50,131 nucleotides of DNA from Acidobacteriota bacterium (lineage in GTDB: Bacteria; Acidobacteriota; Vicinamibacteria; Vicinamibacterales; CAVVIG01). Each line of letters starts with the position of its first letter. Within the stretch, counting starts at the first letter, position 1. The notes under the pieces were generated by a model, which saw only the letters and a list, made by a program, of their open reading frames with translations, searched no databases and was not told the DNA's origin. Location: the NCBI GenBank assembly GCA_003222535.1, contig QHWJ01000226.1:36153-86283 (forward strand). The letters run 5' to 3'. Below are positions 18,916-27,366 of the stretch, in pieces. A program made the translations under genes and the position numbers.

Positions 18916-19472
18916 CACGACGCCTTTCTCGTCTTGACGCTGATCACGTGGGCTTCATCGGGCTGCCGTCTCAGCCCCGCGGCCGTGTCGGCGGTGCCGC
19001 GGGTTCGACGGCGCGTGACCAGCACCTGGATCACGATGGTGTTGCCGGGATTGGTCGGCAGCGGCTCGACCGACCACCGCCGGATGTAGACAGCCCCTTC
19101 AGGCGGCGCCGGGCCGCGGTCCAGCACACGGCCGAACGTGTCGAGGTAATCGACGTACCCCTCGATGTCCCGGCTGAGCGTATTGGGGGGAGACGGGCTG
19201 AGGCCGGTGCCGCCCGTTCCCCGTTCGGACGCCGCGGTAAGGTCGGTCGACGTGTCGGTGAGCGGAAGGCCGAGCGTGTCGAAGCCCCACGTGAGGCTTC
19301 GCAGTTGCTCCATCTTCTCCTGCGCCAGGACCGTGGCGCAGGTAGTCGCCATCGCGCTGCTGTTGGCGCGCGTCGCGATGGTAAAAAGTTGCGCGAGCGC
19401 CGCCAGCGATGCCGTCAACACGGTGGTCGCGACCAGCACTTCGAGCAGCGAGAAGCCGCGCGCGTCACGCAT
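18915..19472 (-). CDS. Minor pilin PilV-like
   Basis: A prepilin-like product of 185 aa with leader MRDARG and the processing site GFSLLEVLVATTVLTASLAA. The conserved Glu is at +5 after cleavage. The ATG at 19472 is preferred over a GTG at 19502 because it gives the standard short leader, though neither has a strong ribosome binding site. It heads the minor pilin genes V-W-X, all overlapping or nearly so. A FimU/GspH-type gene, which usually accompanies these, is absent from the 145-bp spacer upstream. Confidence 0.8.
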   Translation of the reverse strand: MRDARGFSLLEVLVATTVLTASLAALAQLFTIATRANSSAMATTCATVLAQEKMEQLRSLTWGFDTLGLPLTDTSTDLTAASERGTGGTGLSPSPPNTLSRDIEGYVDYLDTFGRVLDRGPAPPEGAVYIRRWSVEPLPTNPGNTIVIQVLVTRRRTRGTADTAAGLRRQPDEAHVISVKTRKAS

Positions 19473-19579
19473 GCGAGAGACGCAGTGCAACTCGCGGTCC
19501 ACACGCTCAGAGTCGTGGGCGCGTCGATTGTCGAGGAGATTTCATCGCTGATGATGCGGCGACGGCTGGAGTGGCGGCG

Positions 19580-19610
19580 AAAACGCCGACCAGCCCCCGA
19601 TGTGGTCGGC
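19580..19610 (-). terminator. Possible terminator after the second histidine kinase gene
   Basis: An 8-bp perfect stem (GCCGACCA / TGGTCGGC, 19585-19592 and 19603-19610), 10-base loop, then GTTTTC on the minus strand. The T-run is short and is itself flanked by a small CGGCG/CGCCG hairpin. It would separate the kinase from the minor pilin genes, but the T-run is weak. Confidence 0.5.
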
Positions 19611-19646
19611 AGAAAATGCTCTGTGAGATTCGGCAGCGCTTTTGCG

Positions 19647-20927
19647 CTACCTGAGGGAGGTCTGTTCGCCCTGCAGCGGCAGCGTGATTTGCATGCTTGC
19701 GCCGCCGAGCGGCGAGGCGGCCGCCGTGATCCGGCCGTTGTGGAAGACGACGACCTTTTGCACCAGGGCGAGACCGAGCCCCGTGCCGTTCCGTTTGGCC
19801 GTGAAAAACGGGCGGAAGACCCGTTCGCGTAAAGCGGGAGCGATGCCCGGCCCGTTGTCGCTGACCGCAATGCGCGACAGTTTCTGGGCGTGATCGATGT
19901 CCGACTGGATGATGATCTGCGGGGGGGCCGGGCCGCCTGTACATGCCTCGAGCGCGTTGCGCAGCAGGTTGCTGAAGGCCTGCCGCAGCAGCACATCGTC
20001 TCCATCAATCACGTCGAACTCGCCGCGCACGTTCACCTCACCGCCAAGCGCCCGCGTGTCGGGGCGAATCTCCTCGGCGGCCCGTTCGCAGATCGCGCGC
20101 AGATCGACCCTGGTCAGTGTCAGCTGTGCCGGCCGGGCGAAGTTCAGAAAATTCGTCACGACCTGGCTGAGCGACTCGGTCTCCGCGCGGATGCCTTCGA
20201 CGTAAGGCCGGTACGACGGCGGCAGCGCGTGGAGATCGAACAGCTTGCTGTAGCCATGGATCGTCGCGAGGCCGTTGCGAAACTCGTGCGCGATGCCCGC
20301 CGTCAGCTCGCCCACGGTGGCCAGGCTGTCTTTCAGCCGGAGCTGCTCTTCGAGGTCCTTGACCGCGGTGAGATCGGTGAACAGGCAGATCGCGCCGTGA
20401 GGCTGACCCTCCCGATCGAAAAGCGGCGAGACGGTGACGCCGAGGTGCGTCTCGCCGTGTCCCGTTTCCGGCAGGATGACGGCGCGGCGAACGATCGCGG
20501 TGCGCCGCGTCAGGCACTCGGCGACAACGTCGTGCAGCGGCTGCTCGCGCGGCGACCGCTGATGCTCCTCGGGCCCGGTCGACTCCGGCAGATCCAGCAT
20601 CCGCCGGCCCGAGGGGTTCAGGATCCGGATCTCGCCGTTCAGGTCGACGACGAGGAGCCCGGCCGTGAGGCTCGAGATGATCTCGCCGCTCAGGCGCTCG
20701 GACGCTTCAGCGCGGGCCGCGGTGGCCCGCTCCTGCGCTTTGAGCTTCGTCATCGCCTCCTGCAACGCGGCGGAGAGCAGCGCCGTCTCCGCGCCCCCGC
20801 CCATGGCGCGGCGCGTGTCGCGCGCGGCCGCGAAGAAACGCAGCACGGCGAATACCAGCACCGCCACGAGAAACGCGACGATCGCGGTGAGGCCGAGGAC
20901 CGTGTAGGCGGACGGCGTCAGGCTCAT
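19647..20927 (-). CDS. PAS-domain sensor histidine kinase
   Basis: A 426-aa membrane-bound kinase. One transmembrane segment at about 10-32, a coiled stretch, a PAS domain (about 85-205: SLTAGLLVVDLNGEIRILNP), the phospho-acceptor histidine in GIAHEFRNGLATIHG, and the ATPase domain with N box LLRNALEA, G1 box DNGPGIAP and G2 box GTGLGLALV. It is the probable partner of the response regulator at 14937-16355; together they resemble the second PilSR-like pair of other delta-type pilus loci. Its start is 5 bp after a doubtful small frame that follows pilD. Confidence 0.93.
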   Translation of the reverse strand: MSLTPSAYTVLGLTAIVAFLVAVLVFAVLRFFAAARDTRRAMGGGAETALLSAALQEAMTKLKAQERATAARAEASERLSGEIISSLTAGLLVVDLNGEIRILNPSGRRMLDLPESTGPEEHQRSPREQPLHDVVAECLTRRTAIVRRAVILPETGHGETHLGVTVSPLFDREGQPHGAICLFTDLTAVKDLEEQLRLKDSLATVGELTAGIAHEFRNGLATIHGYSKLFDLHALPPSYRPYVEGIRAETESLSQVVTNFLNFARPAQLTLTRVDLRAICERAAEEIRPDTRALGGEVNVRGEFDVIDGDDVLLRQAFSNLLRNALEACTGGPAPPQIIIQSDIDHAQKLSRIAVSDNGPGIAPALRERVFRPFFTAKRNGTGLGLALVQKVVVFHNGRITAAASPLGGASMQITLPLQGEQTSLR

Positions 20928-20931
20928 GATG

Positions 20932-21159
20932 TCACCCGGTGACGCTTGCGTGATGATCCTCGGCGGGATCGGTCATGACCCCGGCATGCGGCGTGGGCGG
21001 GCGTGAAGCGGCGTTCGAGCTGAACGAGGTCGACCGCCGCCGACCGGCCGGGCAACGCCGCGTCGACGCCGCTGTCGCACCCGGCACGGGCGGGGCCCGC
21101 AGGGTCGCGGGGAGCGACGCGAAGACTGTCGTGGCGAAGAGCCCGGGCACGAGCGCCAC
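20932..21159 (-). CDS. Doubtful small frame between pilD and the kinase
   Basis: The 260 bp between the pilD stop and the kinase start hold a frame open on the minus strand. From a GTG at 21159 it would encode 75 aa with a hydrophobic start (MALVPGLFATTVFASLPATL) and a polar, Pro/Ser/Arg-rich remainder. No clear ribosome binding site or homology is recognised, and other frames are open as well. It could be a real small exported protein, a decayed gene or noncoding. Confidence 0.25.
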   Translation of the reverse strand: MALVPGLFATTVFASLPATLRAPPVPGATAASTRRCPAGRRRSTSFSSNAASRPPTPHAGVMTDPAEDHHASVTG

Positions 21160-21187
21160 GACACGGAGAGCGGGCGGCGCGTCCGAC

Positions 21188-21967
21188 TCACAGAAGGCCC
21201 AGGTACCACTGGAGAACTGCCGGACCGACGGTGGCGGCCGCCGCCGCGCCAAGGGCCAGAAAGGTCCCGAACGGCAGCGCGTACTTCATCCCGCCGCGTT
21301 TGGTGACGATGAGCAACAGGCCGATGATCGTGCCGCTGAGCGACGCCAGCATCAGCGTGACCAGCGTCAGCTGCCAACCAAGGAACGCGCCCACCATCGC
21401 CAGCATCTTCACGTCGCCCATCCCGAGGCCTTCTTCGTGCCGCACGCGATAGTAGGCTTCGGCCACGAGGTACAGCACGCCGCCGCCCATGAGGATCCCG
21501 ATGAGCGATGCCGCCCAGCCCGGCTCGGTGAAAAAGCTGAACAGGAACCCGGCGATGATGCCCGGGAGCGTGATCGCGTTGGGCAACAGATGATGCTCGA
21601 GGTCAATCGCAAACAACACGATGAGCGCGCAGCCGAACACGAGTCGCGACACAAGCAGCGGCCCCGGTCCGTAATACCACCAGGCCAGCGCGAACATTGC
21701 GGCGGCGAGCGACTCGACAGACGGATAGCGGACCGAGATCCGCCCGCCGCACGTACGGCAGCGGGCGCGAAGCGCCAGGTAGCTGACGACAGGGATGTTC
21801 TCGTACCACGACAGCTCACGTGCGCAGAGCGGGCAGGCCGACGAGGGCCACACGAGCGACCTGTCGAGCGGCAGCCGGTAGATGCAGACGTTCAGAAAGC
21901 TGCCGATGATGGCGCCGAAGGCGGCTGCGACGGCGAGCGCGAATGCCTGAAGCGCGGCGTCGATCAT
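21188..21967 (-). CDS. pilD: Prepilin peptidase / N-methyltransferase
   Basis: Inner-membrane aspartyl protease (family A24) that cleaves prepilin leaders after glycine and methylates the new N-terminus. The product is 259 aa. The N-terminal domain has the zinc-type motifs CPLC (45-48) and CRTC (70-73). The two catalytic aspartates are Asp122 in IDLEHHLLPN and Asp185 in GMGDVK. About eight hydrophobic segments are present. The ATG overlaps the stop of the TPR gene (ATGA). It processes the two pilins and three minor pilins of this locus. Confidence 0.96.
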   Translation of the reverse strand: MIDAALQAFALAVAAAFGAIIGSFLNVCIYRLPLDRSLVWPSSACPLCARELSWYENIPVVSYLALRARCRTCGGRISVRYPSVESLAAAMFALAWWYYGPGPLLVSRLVFGCALIVLFAIDLEHHLLPNAITLPGIIAGFLFSFFTEPGWAASLIGILMGGGVLYLVAEAYYRVRHEEGLGMGDVKMLAMVGAFLGWQLTLVTLMLASLSGTIIGLLLIVTKRGGMKYALPFGTFLALGAAAAATVGPAVLQWYLGLL

Positions 21968-22923
21968 GGCGGGGTCCGGGCCGAGGTGCGCTGCGGTTCG
22001 TCAGGCAATGGCCAGAGCGGCGAGGCTGGCGACAAGCGCACGCGGCCGTCGGGCGTCAGATCGTAAGGCACGCGACTCGGATCGAGCGGAATCGCCCGAA
22101 GGACGCGCGCCCGCACGAGCGACGCCCAGTCCGCCGGCCCTCGTCCCACCCGCGCCGCAAACGCATCGACGCTCGGCTGCAGCGCGTCGATATCGTCGAG
22201 CGCCTGGAGCTGGCCGAGCCGGCGCTCGGCGTCCAGCCGCAGCCAGTCGACCTCGGCCGACTGACGGATCGCTTCCCACATGGCGCGCGACGACTGCCGA
22301 TCGCCACCCCGAGCCAGCGTCGTGGCCGCCAGCGAGCGCAGCCACCACGGTGCGCCTGGCACGTCCGCGGCCTTCCGGAACCAGTTCGCGGCCGCCCGGT
22401 AATCGTGGTCGTACCAGTAATGGACAAACCCGATGTCCTGCATGTATTCCCATTTATCGGGCCGTTCCCGTAATCCCTTTTCGAGAAGGGCAACGGCCAG
22501 GTCCGGTCGGCCCGGACCGCGCGGATAGGACTCCGCCAGAAAGACGGCGCCGAACCGGTATGCGATGTTGAACCGCGGATCGAGCGTCGTCGTGAGATCG
22601 AGGAGTGTGTACAAAAGAGCGTACTCCTCTGGTGGCGCGGCGAGCAGCGGCGGTGGCTCGGGTCCCTGTGGCCTGGCCAGGCGCCGTTTGGCGCCGCCGT
22701 AGTACAAGATGCTCCGGATCCAGTAGACGTCGGCGGCGAGTGCATTGTACGCCCCGGTCAACCGCCGCAGCGCCAGCCCCGACCGGAGATACAACGACTC
22801 TTCGCTGTCTTCCCCCGTGGGATACGCACGCTCGCGTGCCGCTTCCACCTGGACGGCGGCGGCCAGCAGCGCGGCGACCAGCGCGGCGGTTCCGAGGACG
22901 GCGGCGGGGGATCGAGCGGTCAC
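21964..22923 (-). CDS. Membrane-anchored TPR-like protein of the pilus ABC module
   Basis: A 319-aa product with an N-terminal hydrophobic anchor (AVLGTAALVAALLAAAVQ) and helical repeats of tetratricopeptide type (DLAVALLEKGLRERPDKWEY and DYRAAANWFRKAADVPGAPW). The start is a GTG at 22923, one base after the permease stop. It lies between the ABC permease and pilD. In Myxococcus the pil locus holds a third, non-ABC protein (PilG) with PilH and PilI; this one could be the functional equivalent, but order and sequence do not prove homology. Confidence 0.7.
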   Translation of the reverse strand: MTARSPAAVLGTAALVAALLAAAVQVEAARERAYPTGEDSEESLYLRSGLALRRLTGAYNALAADVYWIRSILYYGGAKRRLARPQGPEPPPLLAAPPEEYALLYTLLDLTTTLDPRFNIAYRFGAVFLAESYPRGPGRPDLAVALLEKGLRERPDKWEYMQDIGFVHYWYDHDYRAAANWFRKAADVPGAPWWLRSLAATTLARGGDRQSSRAMWEAIRQSAEVDWLRLDAERRLGQLQALDDIDALQPSVDAFAARVGRGPADWASLVRARVLRAIPLDPSRVPYDLTPDGRVRLSPASPLWPLPDEPQRTSARTPP

Positions 22924-22924
22924 G

Positions 22925-23731
22925 TTATTTGAAGTCGCGGCGCGAAAAGACGAGCGAGGAGATCGCGAGCAGCATCCCGATGTACAACGCGGCATACGCG
23001 ACCGTCATCAAAACATAGCCGATCGGCACGTGAACGCCATGCACGACGTCCGCCTTGATGTCGAACTGCGACAGGTGCGGCAGCACCCAGTACACCACGC
23101 GAGCCACCCATGCGGCGGAGGGCGAATCGACCACCTCCCGGAAGTTCCGCAGATCGCCGCTCAGATGGCCGACGATGAACAGCCCGAACGTCAGGGCGGC
23201 GGACAGCATCGGCGTTGAAAACGTCGAGAAGAACAGCGCGACCGCCGTGACGAGCATCAGCTCGACGAAAATGAGGCCGACCGCTTCGAGCAGCGCCGGA
23301 TCGAGCGCGGGCGCGTCCCACACGGCCCGCACCCCCGGCGGCACGCCCCACGCCATTGAAGCGAGCACGGCGTAGAGCGCCGCCGCCATGACCGCGAGGT
23401 TGACGGCGAGCGTCAGCGTCAGGCCGCAGTACTTGCCGATGACAATCTGCGAGCGGCGGATCGGCTTGGCGAGCAGCGCGTAGATGCTGCGGCGCTCGAC
23501 CTCCTTCGACACGAGGCCAATCCCGATGAACACCGCGATGAAAAGCCCGAAGATGGACGTCGCGGAGAGCCCGAAATCCTTGATGATCTTGACGTCCTGC
23601 CCCGCCGTGAGCTGTCCGATCGAATACGACGCGCCGATGAGGAGAACCGCGAACAGCACGAGGTTGTACAGCACCTTGTCGCGCACCGATTCGCGGAACG
23701 CGTTGATCGCGACCGCCGCGGTGACTCTCAC
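22925..23731 (-). CDS. ABC-2 type permease, PilI-like
   Basis: A 268-aa membrane protein with about six hydrophobic segments, starting GTG at 23731 (VRVTAAVAINAFRESVRDK). The GTG overlaps the ATPase stop (GTGA), and GGAGG lies 5 bases upstream, which decides the start; the frame is open further but within the ATPase gene. The segment GLVSKEVERRSIYALLAKP is the cytoplasmic coupling motif common to ABC-2 permeases. Its location between pilA and pilD matches PilI of M. xanthus, needed there for pilus assembly or pilin export. The transported substrate is unknown. Confidence 0.85.
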   Translation of the reverse strand: MRVTAAVAINAFRESVRDKVLYNLVLFAVLLIGASYSIGQLTAGQDVKIIKDFGLSATSIFGLFIAVFIGIGLVSKEVERRSIYALLAKPIRRSQIVIGKYCGLTLTLAVNLAVMAAALYAVLASMAWGVPPGVRAVWDAPALDPALLEAVGLIFVELMLVTAVALFFSTFSTPMLSAALTFGLFIVGHLSGDLRNFREVVDSPSAAWVARVVYWVLPHLSQFDIKADVVHGVHVPIGYVLMTVAYAALYIGMLLAISSLVFSRRDFK

Positions 23732-24708
23732 GACAGCCTCCCCGCGGGCTGCTCGAGCCCGCGCTGCCTGTGCAGCACGTCCGGCGCCGTCACGTGCTCG
23801 ACGAAGACGTCCTCGAGCGTCTCGCGAATCGGATTGAGGGACGTCAGCCGGGCGCCACCCTTCGTCAGATCCGCGAGCAGCTGTTCGGGCGGCGGATCGA
23901 GTGGCAAGTCCAGCGTATAGCGGCCTTCGCTGATACGAACGGCGCGCCGGACGCGTGATCCCAGAGAGGCGATCAGCGCCTCGCTCGCGCCCGCGACGAC
24001 GAGCTCCCACCCACGAGCGTGGAGCGCGAGCATGTCCGTCAGGCGGCCCGTGGTGACGAGCCGGCCGTTCGCCAGAATCGCGACGCGATTGCACAGCGCC
24101 TCGGCGTCGCCGAGCACGTGCGAGCTGAAGAACACGGTGCAGCCCCGATCGCGAAGACCGAGAATCAGCGACCTCACCTCACGACGGCCGAGCGGGTCGA
24201 GACCCGACATCGGCTCGTCGAAAATCACGAGCTCCGGATCGTTGATGATCGCCTGCGCGATGCCGACGCGCTGCAGCATGCCCTTCGAGAACTTACGGAG
24301 GTGGAAGCGTCGTTCGGCGCCGATGCCGACCTCGTCGAGCAGACGGTTCGCGCGCGCGCGGCGCTCCGCCCCGCGGACGCCGAAGAGCCCGGCAAAATAG
24401 ATCAGCAGCTCCTCGGCCGTCAGGTAGTCGTAGAAGTAGGGATTCTCGGGCAGGTAGCCGATGCGCTGCTTGACGGAGAAATCGCCGAGGGGGCGTCCCA
24501 GGATTTCCGCGTGCCCCGAGGTGGGAAACACGAGCTGCATCAGCAGTTTCAGCGTCGTCGTCTTCCCGGCGCCGTTGGGACCGAGGAACCCGAAGACCTC
24601 ACCGGGTTCGACGTCGAGCGTGAGGCGATCGAGCGCACGGTACGGGCGTTTGCGCCAGAACCCGATCGCGTAATCTTTCGTCAGCTCGCGCGTGGCAAGG
24701 GCGCGCAC
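23728..24708 (-). CDS. ABC transporter ATPase, PilH-like
   Basis: A 326-aa ABC ATPase. Walker A GPNGAGKTTT, Q-loop in YLPENPYFYD, a degenerate signature FSKGMLQRVGIAQA (in place of LSGGQ), Walker B LVIFDEPMSGLDP and H-loop SSHVL are visible. The C-terminal extension ending NPIRETLEDVFVEHV is typical for ATPases paired with ABC-2 permeases. The GTG start lies 1 base beyond the stop of the VKOR-DsbA gene. Together with the permease it forms a transporter in the pil locus in the place of M. xanthus PilHI. Confidence 0.87.
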   Translation of the reverse strand: MRALATRELTKDYAIGFWRKRPYRALDRLTLDVEPGEVFGFLGPNGAGKTTTLKLLMQLVFPTSGHAEILGRPLGDFSVKQRIGYLPENPYFYDYLTAEELLIYFAGLFGVRGAERRARANRLLDEVGIGAERRFHLRKFSKGMLQRVGIAQAIINDPELVIFDEPMSGLDPLGRREVRSLILGLRDRGCTVFFSSHVLGDAEALCNRVAILANGRLVTTGRLTDMLALHARGWELVVAGASEALIASLGSRVRRAVRISEGRYTLDLPLDPPPEQLLADLTKGGARLTSLNPIRETLEDVFVEHVTAPDVLHRQRGLEQPAGRLS

Positions 24709-24709
24709 G

Positions 24710-25927
24710 TCATTTCGAGGCGGCGTGCTGGAGCTCGTACGCGATCGCCTGATCGAAGTACTGAGCCGGCAGCGCGCCCTCCACTTTCACCCCGTTGATG
24801 AAGAAGGTCGGCGTCGACTTGACGCCGAGCTGGCGGCCGAGCGCGACGTCCCCCTTCACCATGCCGATCGTTGAAGGGTATTTCCCATCGAAGTCGCTGA
24901 TCTGTGCGATGTCGCGCGCCGCCTGGCGCACCGAGGGCGGCGTCATCGCGGGCTGATGCGAGTACAGCCACTCCTCCATCGCTTCGACGCGGGCGGGCGG
25001 GGCGAGACGAACGGCGACCGCCGCATCGCACGCCGCCGCGTGAATCGTCTGGCCGAGATTGTCGTTGCAGTCGCGGTTCAGCGGGTAATCCTTCAGCACG
25101 AGGCGCACCGCGCCGGGATGGTCGGCCTCGTACTTTGCGAAGATCGGCTTGTACTGGAGGTAGGACTGGCCGCAGGCGGGACACTGAAAATCGTTGAACT
25201 TCACGACGAGCACCTTCGCGCCCTCGGCGGGAACGATCAGCGGCACGCGAGGCTGCGAGGCATACCACCGCTCGAACTCCGACCGCTGGTCCTGCGTCGG
25301 CACCAGCGCCGTCGCGGCGGCCGCGGCCGGCTCGCCCGATGCAGCGGCGCTGGACGCGACGTCCCGCGGAAAGAAGGCGAGCGTCGAGGCTGCGCCCGCG
25401 AAGAACAGCACGGCCACTATCAGAGCCAGCGGGCTGGCCACGAAAACGCGAAGATCGCGGGAGGCGCGGCGAGGTAATGAAGTCATGGGAAAAGTGGTGG
25501 CCGCGCCCGACACCAGAAAGAGCCCGATCACCGCGGCATACGTGGTCAGGCACAGCAGACAAACGGCTTTGAGCAGCACGAACGAGGCATACGCAAGATA
25601 CAGGATCACGGCGAGCGCAAGCGTCGACAGGACGAAGAGATAGCCCGGCACGTTTTCCCGCACGGACTGACGCGCCGTGAGGCCGCTCACCGACACCAGC
25701 GCCGCTCCCACGAACCACAGCGCGCCGAAGATGGCAACAGGGATACCGCGCACCGTGCTGAACCGACTCTGGTACACCTGGGTGCAGCTGACCGTCTCGC
25801 TGACGTCGCAGAAGCTGCGGTACATGGGGTCGAAAAGGAGGTGATAGTGCGTGTAGGCCGCGGCCGCCGAAGCGCCCAGACCGACCAGCGCGCAGGTAAG
25901 CGTCAGGATTGCCGCACGTCTGCTCAT
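24710..25927 (-). CDS. VKOR-DsbA fusion, disulfide-forming system
   Basis: A 405-aa fusion of a VKOR membrane domain and a DsbA-like thioredoxin domain. The VKOR part (1-150) has about four helices, the loop cysteines Cys40 and Cys48 and the active CLLC (Cys123, Cys126). A membrane segment at about 162-186 leads into the periplasmic DsbA part with CPAC (Cys249, Cys252) and the cis-proline loop TPTFFINGV. It thus joins the quinone-linked oxidase and the dithiol oxidase in one chain. In this place, directly after the pilins, it may oxidise cysteines of pilins (SSCASGG, GTCNAP) and minor pilins. VKOR fusions are known in other phyla; a position inside a pil locus is the unusual part. Confidence 0.93.
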   Translation of the reverse strand: MSRRAAILTLTCALVGLGASAAAAYTHYHLLFDPMYRSFCDVSETVSCTQVYQSRFSTVRGIPVAIFGALWFVGAALVSVSGLTARQSVRENVPGYLFVLSTLALAVILYLAYASFVLLKAVCLLCLTTYAAVIGLFLVSGAATTFPMTSLPRRASRDLRVFVASPLALIVAVLFFAGAASTLAFFPRDVASSAAASGEPAAAAATALVPTQDQRSEFERWYASQPRVPLIVPAEGAKVLVVKFNDFQCPACGQSYLQYKPIFAKYEADHPGAVRLVLKDYPLNRDCNDNLGQTIHAAACDAAVAVRLAPPARVEAMEEWLYSHQPAMTPPSVRQAARDIAQISDFDGKYPSTIGMVKGDVALGRQLGVKSTPTFFINGVKVEGALPAQYFDQAIAYELQHAASK

Positions 25928-25995
25928 GGACGGTACGAGTTGTAGCTGAGGCGGGCGTCCGCGTCAAGGCTGCAATAAAGCAAGGGCGGAGCCGG

Positions 25996-26532
25996 CTATT
26001 GAACCGGCTTGACCGTGCCGGCGACGACGATCGGGTTCCCAATCGCCGCAGCCGTATCCTGAAAGATCGTGCCGCGCGTATCGGTCGCGAAGTAGCGCGT
26101 GCCGGTGCCGTTCGGCGTGACCGGGTCGGCCTTCGCCCAGTACTCCGAGCTCGGGATGGCCGCCGGCGCGTTGCAGGTCAACGCGATCGAGCCGACCGCA
26201 ATCGCCGTCGACGCCGGCGCGAGGGTCACGGCGTAGCCGCTCTTCGTGACCCCGGTCACGTTGAGGTCCGGGCTGATGAATGCCTGGCCGCCGCTCGTCG
26301 GCGCCTTCCCGAGGTCCTCGAGTGTGCCGGCGTAACCGCCCGACGCGCAGCTCGATGAATAGCTCGCCTGGCCGCTGTTGATCGCACGCAAGGATCCGAT
26401 GGCCGATGCCTCGTTACCCGACATCCGGGCGCGAACCAGTCCGGGAACCGCGATGGCCGCGATGATCCCGATAATCGCCACGACCATCAGCAGCTCGATG
26501 AGGGTGAACCCTTCGGAATCGCGCATCTTCAT
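25996..26532 (-). CDS. Type IV pilin, second copy
   Basis: A 178-aa prepilin with leader MKMRDSEG and class III signal GFTLIELLMVVAIIGIIAAI; Glu at +5. By eye it differs from the upstream pilin at only about a dozen positions, so the pair is a recent tandem duplication. Unlike the first copy it has no ribosome binding site (GACGTGACA precedes the ATG) and it lies behind a strong terminator, so it is probably expressed at a low level. A truncated copy of the same terminator (CTCCGCCCTTGC) follows its stop. The frame is open upstream to 26676, but that part is terminator sequence. Confidence 0.9.
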   Translation of the reverse strand: MKMRDSEGFTLIELLMVVAIIGIIAAIAVPGLVRARMSGNEASAIGSLRAINSGQASYSSSCASGGYAGTLEDLGKAPTSGGQAFISPDLNVTGVTKSGYAVTLAPASTAIAVGSIALTCNAPAAIPSSEYWAKADPVTPNGTGTRYFATDTRGTIFQDTAAAIGNPIVVAGTVKPVQ

Positions 26533-26571
26533 TGTCACGTCAGGCTGACCCGTAAGTTCTGAGGCCAAACG

Positions 26572-26609
26572 CTCAAAAAAAGCAAGGGCGGAGCGCAGGC
26601 GCTCCGCCC
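26572..26609 (-). terminator. Strong intrinsic terminator after the first pilin
   Basis: A 10-bp perfect stem GGGCGGAGCG / CGCTCCGCCC (26586-26595 and 26600-26609) with a 4-base loop, followed on the minus strand by TTGCTTTTTTTGAG. It sits between the two pilin genes. Confidence 0.9.
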
Positions 26610-26629
26610 CTGGTCGACTGGCGAGCCGT

Positions 26630-27166
26630 CTATTGGACGGGCTTGACCGTGCCGGCGACGACGATCGGGTTCGCAATCGCCGCAGCCGTATCCTGAAAGA
26701 TCGTGCCGCGCGTATCGGTCGCGAAGTAGCGCGTGCCGGTGCCGTTCAGCGTGACCGGGTCGGCCTTCGCCCAGTACTCCGAGCTCGGGATGGCCGCCGG
26801 CGCGTTGCACGTTCCCGCGATCGTGCCGACCGCAATCGCCGTCGACGCCGGCGCGAGGGTCACGGCGTAGCCGCTCTTCGTGACGCCGGTGCTGTTGAGA
26901 TCCGGGCTGATGAAGCCCTGGCCGCCGCTCGTCGGCGCCTTCACGAGGTCCTCGAGTGTGCCCGCGTAGCCGCCCGACGCGCAGCTCGATGAATAGCTCG
27001 CCTGGCCGCTGTTGATCGCACGCAGGGATCCGATGGCCGATGCCTCGTTACCCGACATGCGGGCGCGAAGCAGTCCGGGGACCGCGATGGCCGCGATGAT
27101 CCCGATAATCGCCACGACGATCAGCAGCTCGATGAGAGTGAAACCTTTTGCGTTACGCATCTTCAT
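26630..27166 (-). CDS. pilA: Major type IV pilin
   Basis: Structural subunit of the pilus. 178 aa with leader MKMRNAKG, cleavage before Phe, conserved Glu+5 and a hydrophobic helix (TLIELLIVVAIIGIIAAIAV). The globular part has a SSCASGG cysteine and a second in GTCNAP that could form a disulfide. The ribosome binding site is strong (GAAGGAGTCGGAAATG). A sigma-54 promoter at 27235-27250 and an upstream motif at 27327-27346 indicate control by the adjacent PilSR. Own promoter, strong ribosome binding site and following terminator mark it as the highly expressed copy. Confidence 0.95.
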   Translation of the reverse strand: MKMRNAKGFTLIELLIVVAIIGIIAAIAVPGLLRARMSGNEASAIGSLRAINSGQASYSSSCASGGYAGTLEDLVKAPTSGGQGFISPDLNSTGVTKSGYAVTLAPASTAIAVGTIAGTCNAPAAIPSSEYWAKADPVTLNGTGTRYFATDTRGTIFQDTAAAIANPIVVAGTVKPVQ

Positions 27167-27234
27167 TTCCGACTCCTTCGTAAAAGTTCAGGCGACGTTT
27201 CTGTTCTGTTTATTTGTCGCGTATCCTGTGACAG

Positions 27235-27250
27235 AGCAACGGCGATGCCA
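27235..27250 (-). promoter_or_regulatory. Sigma-54 promoter of pilA
   Basis: On the minus strand: TTGGCATCGCCGTTGCT. GG and GC are separated by exactly 10 bases, as in the -24/-12 consensus TGGCAC-N5-TTGC. The expected start is near 27224, giving a leader of about 58 bases. Confidence 0.8.
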
Positions 27251-27326
27251 AGTCTGATGAGCATTTTAATTGCTGATTTCAAGGGCTTTGTACGAAGCCG
27301 CACCTGGATGGAAGCCTGGAGAACGG

Positions 27327-27346
27327 CGTTTGTGACAATTACTGTC
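27327..27346. promoter_or_regulatory. Candidate activator-binding motif upstream of pilA
   Basis: Motif TTGTGACAATTACTGTC lies about 85-110 bases upstream of the sigma-54 promoter, a typical enhancer distance, immediately after the pilR stop. It agrees at 18 of 20 positions with 34722-34741 in front of pilB. TGTC/GACA elements are known from PilR sites in Pseudomonas; that this is the PilR site here is inferred. Confidence 0.55.
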
Positions 27347-27366
27347 CAGCATGGCGACGATTAGTG

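Noticed and set aside
19503-19646. Sigma-54 promoter before the minor pilin genes
   Set aside because: A GG-N10-GC pair exists at the terminator-like hairpin, but the rest of the -24/-12 consensus is missing.
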